Shown one piece after another: positions 33,498-42,482 of a stretch of 64,000 bases of DNA. The notes under the pieces were generated by a model that worked only from the letters and a program-made list of their open reading frames with translations, did not search any database and had not been told where the DNA came from. Source of the DNA: CAZYME01 sp964648115 (lineage in GTDB: Bacteria > Pseudomonadota > Gammaproteobacteria > Legionellales > Legionellaceae); NCBI GenBank assembly GCA_964648115.1, contig CAZYME010000005.1, forward strand, positions 1-64,000, written 5' to 3'. The first letter of the stretch is position 1. Each line of letters begins with the position of its first letter. A program made the translations under genes and the position numbers.

Positions 33498-34433
33498 ATG
33501 AATGTTAGTATGCGTGAACTACTTGAAGCTGGTGCTCATTTTGGGCATCGTACCCGGTTTTGGAACCCTAAAATGGCAGAGTACATTTTTGGTTCTCGGA
33601 ATAAAATCCACATTATCAATCTTGAAAAAACCATGCCAATGATGAACGATGCGTTGAATTACATCGGTAAACTGGCAGGAAATAAAGCAAAAATATTATT
33701 TGTTGGCACAAAAAGAGCTGCTCAAGAAAGTATCCGCGACCACGCTAAACGCGCTGGCATGCCATACGTAGATCATCGCTGGTTGGGTGGAATGTTAACC
33801 AACTATAAAACAGTTCGCCAATCTATTTTCCGTTTGAAAGAGTTGAAAAAGATGCGTGATGAAGGCGCATTTAACTCGATGATTAAAAAAGAAGCATTGA
33901 TGTTGACGCGTGAACTGGACAAATTAGAAAGAAGTTTAGGCGGTATTGAAGATATGGGCGGATTGCCAGATGCCTTGTTTGTAATTGACGTTGGCTTTGA
34001 GCATATCGCTATAGAAGAAGCACGCCGCTTAAAGATCCCGGTTATTGGTGTAGTCGATACAAATAACGATCCTGATAACATTGATTATATTATTCCTGGT
34101 AATGATGATTCAATGAGAGCGGTGGACATTTATGTGCGCTGTGTTGCTGATGCTATTCTTGATGCTAGACAAGCTAACACAGTTGGTGGTTCAGCCGATT
34201 CTGAATTTGTCGAAGTTATTAGTGAAAAAGTTGCCAAAAAACCTGAACATAAGAAAGTAGAAGCTGAGAAAGTTGAACCTAAAAAAGCTGAAGCTAAAAA
34301 AGAAGAGCCTAAAAAAGTTGAAGTAGAAAAAACTGAAGCTAAAAAAGCCGAGCCTAAAAAAGCTGAAGCTAAAAAAGCCGAGCCTAAAAAGACTGAAGCT
34401 AAAAAAGCCGAACCTAAAAAGGCGAAAAAATAA
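33498..34433 (+). CDS. rpsB: 30S ribosomal protein S2, with long Lys/Glu/Ala/Pro tail
   Basis: S2 binds the head-body junction of the 30S subunit. The core (1-about 240) is typical: MRELLEAGAHFGHRTRFWNPKM, LFVGTKRAAQESI, HRWLGGMLTNYKT, IPVIGVVDTNNDPDNIDYIIPGNDDS. After residue about 245 comes an unusual, highly charged tail of about 65 residues built from degenerate KKAEPKKAEA-type units ending PKKAKK; most S2 proteins stop near 240-255. The tail's DNA is tandemly repetitive (units around GCTAAAAAAGCCGAGCCTAA). It is the first gene of rpsB-tsf-pyrH-frr. Confidence 0.96.
   Translation: MNVSMRELLEAGAHFGHRTRFWNPKMAEYIFGSRNKIHIINLEKTMPMMNDALNYIGKLAGNKAKILFVGTKRAAQESIRDHAKRAGMPYVDHRWLGGMLTNYKTVRQSIFRLKELKKMRDEGAFNSMIKKEALMLTRELDKLERSLGGIEDMGGLPDALFVIDVGFEHIAIEEARRLKIPVIGVVDTNNDPDNIDYIIPGNDDSMRAVDIYVRCVADAILDARQANTVGGSADSEFVEVISEKVAKKPEHKKVEAEKVEPKKAEAKKEEPKKVEVEKTEAKKAEPKKAEAKKAEPKKTEAKKAEPKKAKK
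34230..34425 (+). repeat. Tandem codon repeat encoding the S2 tail
   Basis: Degenerate 15- and 30-bp units encode alternating KKAEP / KKAEA blocks within rpsB. The last four 30-bp units are nearly identical, a sign of recent slippage, so tail length may vary among strains. Confidence 0.8.
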
Positions 34434-34453
34434 ATAGGGCACCTTGCTCTACG

Positions 34454-34497
34454 AGCCCTACCTAGTGTGGATTTTCTGCAGTAGGTAGGGCTTTTTT
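34454..34497 (+). terminator. Rho-independent terminator / attenuator between rpsB and tsf
   Basis: Perfect 11-bp stem AGCCCTACCTA (34454-34464) with TAGGTAGGGCT (34482-34492), followed by a run of T. In E. coli too, part of the transcript stops between rpsB and tsf, so partial read-through to tsf is likely. Confidence 0.85.
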
Positions 34498-34537
34498 AAA
34501 ATCGCGATCCCCTTTTCTGTTAGACGGAGAAATGTAC

Positions 34538-35419
34538 ATGACAATTAGTGCCGCAATGGTGATGAAATTACGTGAGCGTACCGGTGCTGGTATGATGGAA
34601 TGCAAAAAGTTCTTGATAGCCACCAATGGTGATATGGAACAAGCAATCACTGAAATGCGTAAAGCTGGTCAAGCAAAAGCAGATAAGAAAGCCGACCGTG
34701 TTGCGGCTGAAGGCGTGATTGTTATTGCAAGATCCGGAGATGGTCGAAGTGCCTTAATGCTCGAAATTAATAGTGAAACGGACTTTGTTGCTCGTGATGA
34801 AAGCTTCGCCTCCTTCGCAGAAAGCGTCGCTAAAACAGCATTAAGTGCCGGGATTACCGACATCTCTGCATTAGCAAATGCAAATGTGGAAGGTGCTAAA
34901 CTTACTGTAGAACAAGCAAGACAAGAATTAATCGCTAAGATCGGCGAAAATATTAAATTACGACGATTAGAAATAATGCGTTGTGACGGTGTTGTTGGTT
35001 CTTACCTTCATGGTGCTCGCATCGGTGTGCTGGTTGCACTGAAAAATGGTGATGAAGCGCTAGCAAAAGATATTGCAATGCACATTGCTGCAAGTCGCCC
35101 AGCAGTAGTGAATCGTGAGCAAGTATCTGCTGAGGCAATTGCAAATGAACGTGAAATATTCACAGCTCAGGCCCGTGAAAGTGGTAAGCCTCAAGAAATT
35201 ATCGACAAAATGATTGAAGGTCGTATTAGTAAGTTTGTTGATGAGGTTAGCCTATTAGGGCAGCCTTATGTTAAAGATCCAAACAAAAAAGTTGGACAGT
35301 TGTTGAAAGAGAAAAATGCTGAAGTTATTTCATTTGTGCGTTTTGAAGTAGGCGAAGGTATCGAGAAGAAAGAAGATAATTTCGTTGAGGAAGTGATGGC
35401 GCAGGTTCGTGAACAATGA
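34538..35419 (+). CDS. tsf: Elongation factor Ts
   Basis: EF-Ts is the nucleotide exchange factor of EF-Tu. CGGAGA at 34525-34530 is well spaced (7 bases) for the ATG at 34538, not for the in-frame ATG at 34532, so I choose MTISAAMVMKLRERTGAGMM (293 residues). The conserved MKLRERTGAGMMECKKFL and the EF-Tu contact NSETDFVARDE are present. The stop overlaps the pyrH start (ATGATG/TGA). Confidence 0.96.
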   Translation: MTISAAMVMKLRERTGAGMMECKKFLIATNGDMEQAITEMRKAGQAKADKKADRVAAEGVIVIARSGDGRSALMLEINSETDFVARDESFASFAESVAKTALSAGITDISALANANVEGAKLTVEQARQELIAKIGENIKLRRLEIMRCDGVVGSYLHGARIGVLVALKNGDEALAKDIAMHIAASRPAVVNREQVSAEAIANEREIFTAQARESGKPQEIIDKMIEGRISKFVDEVSLLGQPYVKDPNKKVGQLLKEKNAEVISFVRFEVGEGIEKKEDNFVEEVMAQVREQ

Positions 35420-36156
35420 TGAATGCTTCCCACCCAGAGCTCAAATATAAGCGCATCTTACTCAAATGCAGTGGTGAAGCCTTAATGGGCAAATCACAAT
35501 TTGGTATTGACCCGTCTGTTCTTGATAAAATAGCCAAAGATGTGGCTGAATTAATTCAAATGGGCGTAGAAGTAGGATTGGTGATTGGTGGGGGCAATTT
35601 ATTCCGTGGAAAAGCCTTGTCACAAGCAGGCGTAGGCCGAGTGACAGGCGATCACATGGGCATGTTGGCCACTATGATGAATGCCTTGGCTATACGAGAT
35701 GCTTTAGAGCGGATCGACTTGCCAGCACGGATTATGTCTGCTATTCCAATGCTTGGTGTGGTTGACTCCTATCATCGTCGTAAAGCAATGACACACTTGC
35801 GTAATGGCCAAGTGGTTATTTTTGCCGCAGGCACTGGTAATCCGTTTTTCACTACAGACACAGCTGCTTGTTTGCGTGCTATTGAAGTCGGTGCTGATAT
35901 TGTTTTGAAAGCAACCAAAGTAGATGGTATATACTCTGAAGATCCTATCAAAAACCCAGCAGCAAAACGTTATGATTACTTGACATATCAAGAAATTTTA
36001 AGCCAAGGCTTGCAAGTTATGGATTCTACTGCTATTTGTTTATGTCAGGATCAAAACATGCCATTGCAGGTGTTTAATATGGCTGAGACAGATGCCTTAA
36101 AGAAAATCGTTTTAGGCGAGCGAGTAGGGACCCTTGTAGGAGCAAGTCATGATTAA
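35416..36156 (+). CDS. pyrH: UMP kinase
   Basis: PyrH phosphorylates UMP to UDP in pyrimidine nucleotide synthesis. It belongs to the amino-acid kinase fold: RILLKCSGEALMG at the N-terminus, GLVIGGGNLFRG, and DMLATMMNALAIRDAL-like and KATKVDGIYSEDP motifs. 246 residues, normal. Translation is coupled to tsf (four-base overlap) and it overlaps frr by eight bases, so the genes form one unit. Confidence 0.97.
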   Translation: MMNASHPELKYKRILLKCSGEALMGKSQFGIDPSVLDKIAKDVAELIQMGVEVGLVIGGGNLFRGKALSQAGVGRVTGDHMGMLATMMNALAIRDALERIDLPARIMSAIPMLGVVDSYHRRKAMTHLRNGQVVIFAAGTGNPFFTTDTAACLRAIEVGADIVLKATKVDGIYSEDPIKNPAAKRYDYLTYQEILSQGLQVMDSTAICLCQDQNMPLQVFNMAETDALKKIVLGERVGTLVGASHD

Positions 36157-36706
36157 TGATATTAAGCAAGAAGCTGAAAAAAGGATGAAGAAAACGGTAG
36201 AATCCTTACAGCATGAAATGACTAAAATACGTACAGGTAGAGCCAATGCTAGTTTATTGGATCATGTACAAGTAGATTATTACGGAAGCCTTACACCACT
36301 GAGTCAGGTGGCAAACGTTACTAGTAGCGATTCTCGTACCTTAATGGTTACGCCCTGGGAAAAAAACATGGTCGCAGCCGTAGAAAAAGCTATATTGACT
36401 TCCGATTTGGGGTTAAATCCAGCAACTTCCGGTAATGCTATCCGTGTTCCTATGCCTGCATTAACAGAAGAGCGCCGCAAAGAAATGACACGTATTGTGC
36501 GTGGAGAGGCTGAGCAAGCTCGTGTTTCTGTACGAAATGCGCGCCGTGATGCTAACAATCACCTTAAAGATCTAGTAAAAGATAAGGCCGTCGCGGAAGA
36601 TGACGAACGCCGTGCTAATGATCTTATTCAAAAACTAACAGACAAATATATTGCTGATATAGACAGTGTTTTGGCTCAAAAAGAAAAAGATTTAATGGAA
36701 ATATAA
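36149..36706 (+). CDS. frr: Ribosome recycling factor
   Basis: RRF, with EF-G, splits post-termination ribosomes. 185 residues with the family hallmarks KTVESLQHEMTKIRTGRANASLLD, VDYYGSLTPLSQVA and the three-helix C-terminal pattern RVSVRNARRDANNHLK. Its start overlaps the pyrH end. Last gene of the rpsB-tsf-pyrH-frr operon. Confidence 0.97.
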   Translation: MINDIKQEAEKRMKKTVESLQHEMTKIRTGRANASLLDHVQVDYYGSLTPLSQVANVTSSDSRTLMVTPWEKNMVAAVEKAILTSDLGLNPATSGNAIRVPMPALTEERRKEMTRIVRGEAEQARVSVRNARRDANNHLKDLVKDKAVAEDDERRANDLIQKLTDKYIADIDSVLAQKEKDLMEI

Positions 36707-36729
36707 GCTCCACCGAATAATAATTTGAA

Positions 36730-36765
36730 GTAGGTTGGGCCATTCGGCCCAACAAGCGCACAAAA
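36730..36765. repeat. Repeat family 'GTAGGTTGGGYCATGRCCCAAC', copy after frr
   Basis: GTAGGTTGGGCCATTCGGCC then CAACAAGCGCAC, between frr and the convergent methyltransferase-like gene. It may act as a transcript end for both. Confidence 0.65.
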
Positions 36766-36791
36766 CAAGACTATCGATCCCCGCACTCCAA

Positions 36792-37520
36792 TTATATTCT
36801 TGCAATACAGCCCCATCTAGCATCCCACTGCAATTCCTTTACGCGTTGGCTATTTATCAGTAAATCTAATAAAGGCGCAACAGACGTACTTTTACAAGCA
36901 AGCACAATCATGTTTGCTGCCCCTTTAACGGGTAATGACACAGTACGTTTATTAAAAATTTCGCGCACATGTTTAAACAGAGATTCTTGCTCTTGTACGT
37001 TGGTTAAATTAAGCGAAAAAATACCATCAGGTAAGAGTAAACGCTGGCAATCTGAAAAAAACTCATATGTATTACACTGCGTAGGAAAGGAATGCGCTTC
37101 ATACAGATCCACCATCAGATGTTGATAGTGGGATTTACATTGCTGGACAAAAAGACTGGCGTCTTGATAAAGAATCGATAAATTTTTTAATCGATCGGCC
37201 ATAAAATAGGTTGAGGCAATATTTATAACCTCGGTATTACTTTCCACTGCCAAGAGCGTTGAGTTTTTAAGATAAGGGGCTAATCCATGTGCTACTCCTG
37301 CTCCACCTAGACCAAGGAGGCAACAATCAGCCGGTTGCTCTCGTACGGCAAAGCTCAGTTGATGAATATAACCAAGCTCAGGCTTTTCTGGAGATCGACG
37401 ATTTATTAATGTTTGTAGTGCATCACTATCAAGAGTTAACCAACGGTAAAGATAATTTTGATGTACTTTCGCACCATTTGGGGCCTGGTAAATACATCTC
37501 CCCCCTAAGGTTTTCCACAT
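36792..37520 (-). CDS. Spermidine synthase-like SAM-binding protein
   Basis: A 242-residue protein with the Rossmann core of the spermidine-synthase/methyltransferase superfamily: CCLLGLGGAGVAHGLAPYL (glycine loop), LLAVESNTEVINIA (acidic residue for adenosine ribose), LMVDLYEAHSFP and LPDGIFSLNL. In true spermidine synthases the aminopropyl site contains GGGDG and YDVIxxDxTDP; here the glycine loop is GLGGAG and the acidic stretch is VDLYEAHS, so polyamine synthesis is doubtful. It overlaps the astB end by 16 bases and may be cotranscribed with it. Confidence 0.75.
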   Translation of the reverse strand: MWKTLGGRCIYQAPNGAKVHQNYLYRWLTLDSDALQTLINRRSPEKPELGYIHQLSFAVREQPADCCLLGLGGAGVAHGLAPYLKNSTLLAVESNTEVINIASTYFMADRLKNLSILYQDASLFVQQCKSHYQHLMVDLYEAHSFPTQCNTYEFFSDCQRLLLPDGIFSLNLTNVQEQESLFKHVREIFNKRTVSLPVKGAANMIVLACKSTSVAPLLDLLINSQRVKELQWDARWGCIARI

Positions 37521-38881
37521 GTTCTCTCGCGTTGAAAAGAATAGATAGAGCCTAAGCCAAGTATAGATGTTAGCTCATCCAATGCAGAAAAACACTCATC
37601 GAGTAATGCCGGATCAGCTAAGTCATCAGCATGCAGTTGTGAGCGATAGTGCTTATCCACCCAGTTATCCAAGGTATTTAGCAGAGCCTCATCAACCAAA
37701 ACACCTTGATGCATTGCTGACAGCTCCTGCTCATTTAAGGCGACACGGAGGCGGAGACACGCAGGGCCACCACCATTTTGCATACTTTGTTTGAGGTCTA
37801 AATAATGTGCTTCTACAATAGGATTTCCGTCATCCGCTAGTAAGCGGTCAATAAATGGTTTAATTGAGGGATGTTGCTCGCATTCTGCTGGCGCGATGAG
37901 CATCATTTTTTTCTTTTTAGAGTGCTCTGGCAATGTAATTAGCTGAGAGTTAAATAAATAACTATTTACAGCATCAGCCACTGAGAATTGCTCATTGTTG
38001 ACTTCAATAATTTGCAGTGGAAAGGAGGTTTTGGTTCGTAATTCAGCTAGCACATCATCTTGATTAAGCAGGGCTTCTTTATGGATTAGCAATAAAAATT
38101 CGTTTGCTACAGCAATGACATCATTATGAAATACACCTTGATCAATAGCGGCGGGGTTTTGACAAGCAAAGACAACGTGGTTTGGGTTTAATAAATGACT
38201 ACGTGCTATAGCTTGAGAGGCTTCTAAGGTTTGTCGTGCAGGGAACCGTTTAGGAGCTGGATATGCGTTCCCGGCAGGTAATGCACGCTTTCCATAAACA
38301 AATAAATAGGTGCCAATATCGTGATGATTTTCACACAGACGACTGTGATTTGCTGCTCCTTCATCGCTAGTGGTTACTGTCGTAGGGAGAGTAGGGTGAT
38401 GATAAAAAAAACGTTCGTCAGAAAATAGTATCTGTAAAAGTTGGCGAGAAAACGCTGCTTCTTGTTGCCGATGTATATTACTCACCAAATTAGCCGCAGT
38501 AAAATGAACACGCTTATCTTCCGTATCAAGGCTTGCTGAAACAGTAGCAGCATTTGCCGTCCACATACTAGATGCAGAGTAGCAAGCACTCAAAAGGTTG
38601 CTGTCAGCACGCTTTGCCTTATTAATTTGCTCAACAGGCGTGCCGCTAAACCCTAATTGGTGTAACAGATGTAAGTTTGGACGTTGGTGTGGGGGGACAA
38701 GCGCTTGTTTAAGCCCCATTTGATGTAGCAAGCGCATCTTCTTTATGCCTTGGTGCGCCGCCGCAGCCGGGTTAGCGATGCTCAATGCATTTGAGGTCGA
38801 CGCAATATTCCCAGCAGAAAGCCCAGCATAATGATGACTCGGCCCAACCAAACCATCCATGTTTACTTCATAAACCGTCAT
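37505..38881 (-). CDS. astB: N-succinylarginine dihydrolase
   Basis: AstB hydrolyses succinylarginine to succinylornithine, CO2 and two ammonia in the AST pathway of arginine catabolism. The 458-residue length is normal. The N-terminus EVNMDGLVGPSHHYAGLSAGN is diagnostic, as are TSDEGAANHSRLC and QNGGGPACLRLRVAL with the catalytic cysteine. It follows an SDR gene (35-base gap) in the minus-strand cluster astA-...-astD-SDR-astB. Confidence 0.95.
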   Translation of the reverse strand: MTVYEVNMDGLVGPSHHYAGLSAGNIASTSNALSIANPAAAAHQGIKKMRLLHQMGLKQALVPPHQRPNLHLLHQLGFSGTPVEQINKAKRADSNLLSACYSASSMWTANAATVSASLDTEDKRVHFTAANLVSNIHRQQEAAFSRQLLQILFSDERFFYHHPTLPTTVTTSDEGAANHSRLCENHHDIGTYLFVYGKRALPAGNAYPAPKRFPARQTLEASQAIARSHLLNPNHVVFACQNPAAIDQGVFHNDVIAVANEFLLLIHKEALLNQDDVLAELRTKTSFPLQIIEVNNEQFSVADAVNSYLFNSQLITLPEHSKKKKMMLIAPAECEQHPSIKPFIDRLLADDGNPIVEAHYLDLKQSMQNGGGPACLRLRVALNEQELSAMHQGVLVDEALLNTLDNWVDKHYRSQLHADDLADPALLDECFSALDELTSILGLGSIYSFQRERTCGKP

Positions 38882-38916
38882 CGATCATCTCCAGGTAATG
38901 CTCAGCTTGACTGCTG

Positions 38917-39762
38917 TTAATTAATTTCTTTCCGCGAAATATAAGCAAGCACTCGATCCAACATTTTCACAGTCAGCAGTCTTTTTAGCAGCGCAAAAGC
39001 ATGGCTAGGAAATGTTACTGGATATTTGGCTTTAGGTGAGTTTTCTTCAACTGCTTTAATAAGCTTCTTTATTACTATCTCGGTACCTTTGGTGAAAACA
39101 GAGTCGGTTTTTTGTTGACGAAAGCTAGTTAGCATTTGTTGGTATTGTCGTTGAAAATGACTATGTTTCGTATTAATTTTTTTCAGTGAATAGTCCACCG
39201 CATTATCTCTAAAACGACTGTCAATTGGCCCTGGCTGAATAGTTATGACTTGAATACCCGCTGGTTTAAGCTCAAGGCGTAAGGTGTCGCTTATGCCTTC
39301 AACGGCGTATTTTGAGGCATTGTAAGCGCCACGAAAAGGTAAACTAACCATCCCAAGAAGTGAGCTGATATTGATTATGCGCCCCTGATTTTGCTGCCGC
39401 ATTACAGGAATAACCAGCCTTGTAAGCTCCATTAAACCAAAAACATTAGTAGTAAATTGATCACGCAAAATGTCATAAGGTACATCTTCCAACGCGCCGA
39501 TTTGGCCATAACCAGCATTGTTAATAAGGACATCAATTCGGCCGTTCGTTTTACTTAAAGCATCGGAAAAACCATTTGCAATTGACTTGGGATCATTTAC
39601 ATCCATAAAAATTGCTTCGAGACCGAGCCCAGTTAATTTATCTACATCTGCTTGTTTACGGCAAGAAGCAATAACACGATGCCCACGGTGAGCTAAAGCA
39701 AATGCGGCGTCATATCCTATTCCAGAAGAGCAGCCCGTAATTAAAATATTTTTTGGTTGCAT
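38917..39762 (-). CDS. Short-chain dehydrogenase/reductase
   Basis: A classical SDR of 281 residues. It has the cofactor loop TGCSSGIG (10-17), NNAGYGQIG, the active-site Ser in NISSLLG and YNASKYAVEG with the catalytic Tyr-x-x-x-Lys. The basic residue after the second strand (SCRKQADV) suggests NADP(H). The C-terminus is longer than minimal SDRs and ends with a hydrophobic/basic segment (AFALLKRLLTVKML). Located between astD and astB with short gaps, it is cotranscribed with arginine catabolism, but no SDR step is part of the known AST pathway. Confidence 0.87.
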   Translation of the reverse strand: MQPKNILITGCSSGIGYDAAFALAHRGHRVIASCRKQADVDKLTGLGLEAIFMDVNDPKSIANGFSDALSKTNGRIDVLINNAGYGQIGALEDVPYDILRDQFTTNVFGLMELTRLVIPVMRQQNQGRIINISSLLGMVSLPFRGAYNASKYAVEGISDTLRLELKPAGIQVITIQPGPIDSRFRDNAVDYSLKKINTKHSHFQRQYQQMLTSFRQQKTDSVFTKGTEIVIKKLIKAVEENSPKAKYPVTFPSHAFALLKRLLTVKMLDRVLAYISRKEIN

Positions 39763-39773
39763 TTACTACTTCC

Positions 39774-41237
39774 TTATAAAAGCGAGATCCCTGGTAATTG
39801 CTGGGTAGGAACTTGCAATACAGGTTGCTCAAGGCTTGCAATAGGATATGCGCAATAATCTGCAGCAAAATACCCGCTTGGGCGATTATTTCCACTTCGG
39901 CCTACTCCACCAAAAGGAAGATTGCTAGCAGAACCTGTAGTTGGTCGATTCCAATTGATTAGACCCGCATGAATCGTTCGGTAAAATTGCTGATAACGCT
40001 CATGGCTATCACTAAGGAGACCGGCTACTAAACCATAACGAGTTTTATTGGCCAGCGCCAATGCTTGTTCAAAATTTTGATAGCGATATATTTGCACTAA
40101 GGGTGCGAAAATCTCTTCATCAGGTGGATTTTCAACGCCAGTCATATCCAAGATACCTGGAGAAAGTAAACCTGAGTTTTTGGAAAGCAGTGTCATGTTA
40201 AGCAGCACATTACCGCCAGCTTCTTTCAAAGACTGCTGGGCTTTCAAATGCGCCAATGCATGCTCATAACTAATAACAGGCCCCATAAAGGGCTCTGGCT
40301 CATCAGTGTAAGCACCTACCCGTAATGATTTAGCAGCATGTATAAATTGATTAAGAAATTGATCGCCAAGTCCATTATCAGGAATAAGCACACGTCTTGC
40401 GCAAGTACAGCGTTGTCCAGCTGTGATAAATGTGGATAGCAGGGTGTGATAAACGGCTGCTTGTATATTATCTACTTTATCAATAATTAAAGGATTATTA
40501 CCTCCCATTTCTAAGGCTAGAATAATCTCGGGTCGATCGCTAAAGTGCTTATTGATTTCCACACCTGCACGATAACTTCCCGTAAAATAAACCCCTTGGA
40601 AGTCCTGATCCAAAAGAATCTTGGCCGAGTTTATTCCCCCCTGGATACCATTGATAACACCAGCCGGTAAATCACTGTCATGCCAGCATTGTAAAATGAA
40701 CTCCGCAACAGCAGGCGTGAGCTCACTAGGTTTATAAACCACGGTATTGCCAGCAAGGATTGCGGGAATAATATGGCCATTGCTTAAATGTGCGGGGAAA
40801 TTAAATGGGCCCAGGACTGCTACCACACCATGCGGTTTATAACGAATATGGCTAGTTGCTTCTGGATTAGACATTTCCTTTTCGGAGCAACGCTCCTGAT
40901 ACGCTCTAATTGACAAATTAGCCTTACCAATGACGGCACTGACTTCAGTTTTTGCTTCCCATAACGGTTTTCCAGCCTCTTGAGCAATCAACAAGGTTAG
41001 TTCTTCTCGTCTAGCCTCAACTTGTTTAGCAAAATTTTGAATGTATTCTATGCGGTTGGCAATATCTAGTTGGGCCCAGCGAGCTAAAGCATGATGCGCT
41101 GCGTCACAGGCGGTTAATATCTCGGCTTCTGTGGCATATGGGCCTTGCCATATTATCCTGCCGTCAACAGGGTTCGTAGAGGTAAATGAGGAGCCCTGTC
41201 CCTTTATCCACTGACCGTTAATATAGTGCTTTGACAT
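39774..41237 (-). CDS. astD: N-succinylglutamate 5-semialdehyde dehydrogenase
   Basis: AstD oxidises succinylglutamate semialdehyde to succinylglutamate with NAD+. AAGGA lies about 8 bases before the ATG at 41237, which I prefer to the frame's earlier ATG; this gives 487 residues starting MSKHYINGQWIKG. ALDH motifs are FNFPAHLSNGHIIPAL-like substrate region, catalytic Glu in LALEMGGNNPL and the catalytic Cys in TAGQRCTCARR. It lies 219 bases downstream of astA, separated by a MITE-like palindrome. Confidence 0.95.
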   Translation of the reverse strand: MSKHYINGQWIKGQGSSFTSTNPVDGRIIWQGPYATEAEILTACDAAHHALARWAQLDIANRIEYIQNFAKQVEARREELTLLIAQEAGKPLWEAKTEVSAVIGKANLSIRAYQERCSEKEMSNPEATSHIRYKPHGVVAVLGPFNFPAHLSNGHIIPAILAGNTVVYKPSELTPAVAEFILQCWHDSDLPAGVINGIQGGINSAKILLDQDFQGVYFTGSYRAGVEINKHFSDRPEIILALEMGGNNPLIIDKVDNIQAAVYHTLLSTFITAGQRCTCARRVLIPDNGLGDQFLNQFIHAAKSLRVGAYTDEPEPFMGPVISYEHALAHLKAQQSLKEAGGNVLLNMTLLSKNSGLLSPGILDMTGVENPPDEEIFAPLVQIYRYQNFEQALALANKTRYGLVAGLLSDSHERYQQFYRTIHAGLINWNRPTTGSASNLPFGGVGRSGNNRPSGYFAADYCAYPIASLEQPVLQVPTQQLPGISLL

Positions 41238-41289
41238 ATATTGTTCCTTCAATGCGGTGCAATATTGATATGTTAGGTCAAATGACCCA

Positions 41290-41434
41290 ATGGCACTTAC
41301 TTAAGGAAATTCCGGCTAAAAATAGCCCGTCTTTGCGAGCGTAGCGAAGCAATCCAGCGGCCCTAATGTCGCCAAGATAAAGACACTGGATTGCTTCGCT
41401 ACGCTCGCAAAGACGTAAAGTAGGTGCCATTCAG
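41290..41434. mobile_element. MITE-like 88-bp palindrome with flanking inverted arms, copy 1
   Basis: CGTCTTTGCGAGCGTAGCGA at 41328 pairs with TCGCTACGCTCGCAAAGACG ending at 41415, giving an 88-bp near-palindrome with AGCAATCCAG/CTGGATTGCT arms. Outside it, TGGCACTTACTTA and TAAAGTAGGTGCCA form a second inverted pair. The same unit, in the opposite orientation, is at 51235-51360, and a worn copy is at 59662-59745. It lies between astA and astD. Confidence 0.8.
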
Positions 41435-41456
41435 TCAGATGACCCAACTTACAAGT

Positions 41457-42482
41457 TTACAACGGCGTTATTCGAACAGCATCCCCACATTTAAGTTGTA
41501 ATAATTCTGTTGTAGCTTGATCCAACATACAGGACCCTTGTTGTTCATTAAAAACCACTTGGCTTACTGTGGCGCGAAAACCTAAGTTAGTATTAGCTAT
41601 TATGAAAGGCTGGCTGCTAACCTCATCGATAATATTGTTTAAGCTCATAATTTTGCTAGCGGCTGCGGTTTTTATCTGAGTCCGAGGTGCTTCGATAATG
41701 GGACCCGCATCGAAAATATCAATATAATTGTTATAGTGAAAGCCTTCACGTAACAAAATATTCATTGCTGGTATGGTGGAGGTGTGCGGATGGCCGATTA
41801 CCGCTTGGGCGGCAGGGGAGAGCAAAGGTACATAGATTAAATTTCTAGGCATCAAATCTGCAATAAATTGTTTGTTGGTTGAAAGCGTAAGGCGATCAGC
41901 TTCTGCAAAGGACATCTGGAAAAAATGACAACCGACTTGGTCCCAAAAGGGGGAGCGGCCGTCTTCGTCTGAAATACCCCGCATTTCTGCCACAATCGTG
42001 GGTGCAAAGCGATCTGGAAATTGGGCCATAAATAAAAAACGAGCGCGGGATAACAAAAGACCATTGTGTTTACGGCGGTAAGTAGGATCTAGGTATAGAG
42101 TACAGAGCTCACTGTTGCCTTGGTTATCATTTACCAGGCTCAAGACCTCATAATTATTTCGAATATTAAGCTCATGACAAATTCTGGTGCGCTTTGATAC
42201 TTTGTAAGAATAAAAGGGGCTATCGTAACCGATGCTCGCTTCAATAGCTGAAGTACCCACAATTTTACCGCTTTCTGCTTCCTCAAGCACAAATAAGTAA
42301 TATTCATCGCCCGGGGATTCAATCGCTGCTTCGAAGGAAGCGCTAGATTTTGTAAGGCGTTTTTTAAGTAGGTCAATGTCTTTTGGCAGCGTGGTTATAC
42401 CAACAACCCCGCTGCCAGAAGCTAAACGATGAATAGCTGTTAAATCCTCTTTGGTAGCCGCGCGAAATAACATCATTGTCAT
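41457..42482 (-). CDS. astA: Arginine N-succinyltransferase
   Basis: AstA transfers succinyl from succinyl-CoA to arginine, the first step of the AST pathway. 341 residues, GNAT-like fold, normal length. Motifs are MMLFRAATKEDLTAIHRLAS at the N-terminus, LCTLYLDPTYRRKHNGLLLSRARF (acetyl/succinyl-CoA loop) and IVAEMRGISDEDGRSPFWDQVG, which is highly conserved in AstA. The start overlaps the stop of the M20 hydrolase (ATGA). ATGs at 42482, 42476 and 42473 are all possible. Confidence 0.94.
   Translation of the reverse strand: MTMMLFRAATKEDLTAIHRLASGSGVVGITTLPKDIDLLKKRLTKSSASFEAAIESPGDEYYLFVLEEAESGKIVGTSAIEASIGYDSPFYSYKVSKRTRICHELNIRNNYEVLSLVNDNQGNSELCTLYLDPTYRRKHNGLLLSRARFLFMAQFPDRFAPTIVAEMRGISDEDGRSPFWDQVGCHFFQMSFAEADRLTLSTNKQFIADLMPRNLIYVPLLSPAAQAVIGHPHTSTIPAMNILLREGFHYNNYIDIFDAGPIIEAPRTQIKTAAASKIMSLNNIIDEVSSQPFIIANTNLGFRATVSQVVFNEQQGSCMLDQATTELLQLKCGDAVRITPL

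Noticed and set aside
34191..34442. Minus-strand frame rich in Phe/Ser over the rpsB tail
   Set aside because: Shadow of the KKAEP repeat; low complexity and no ribosome site.
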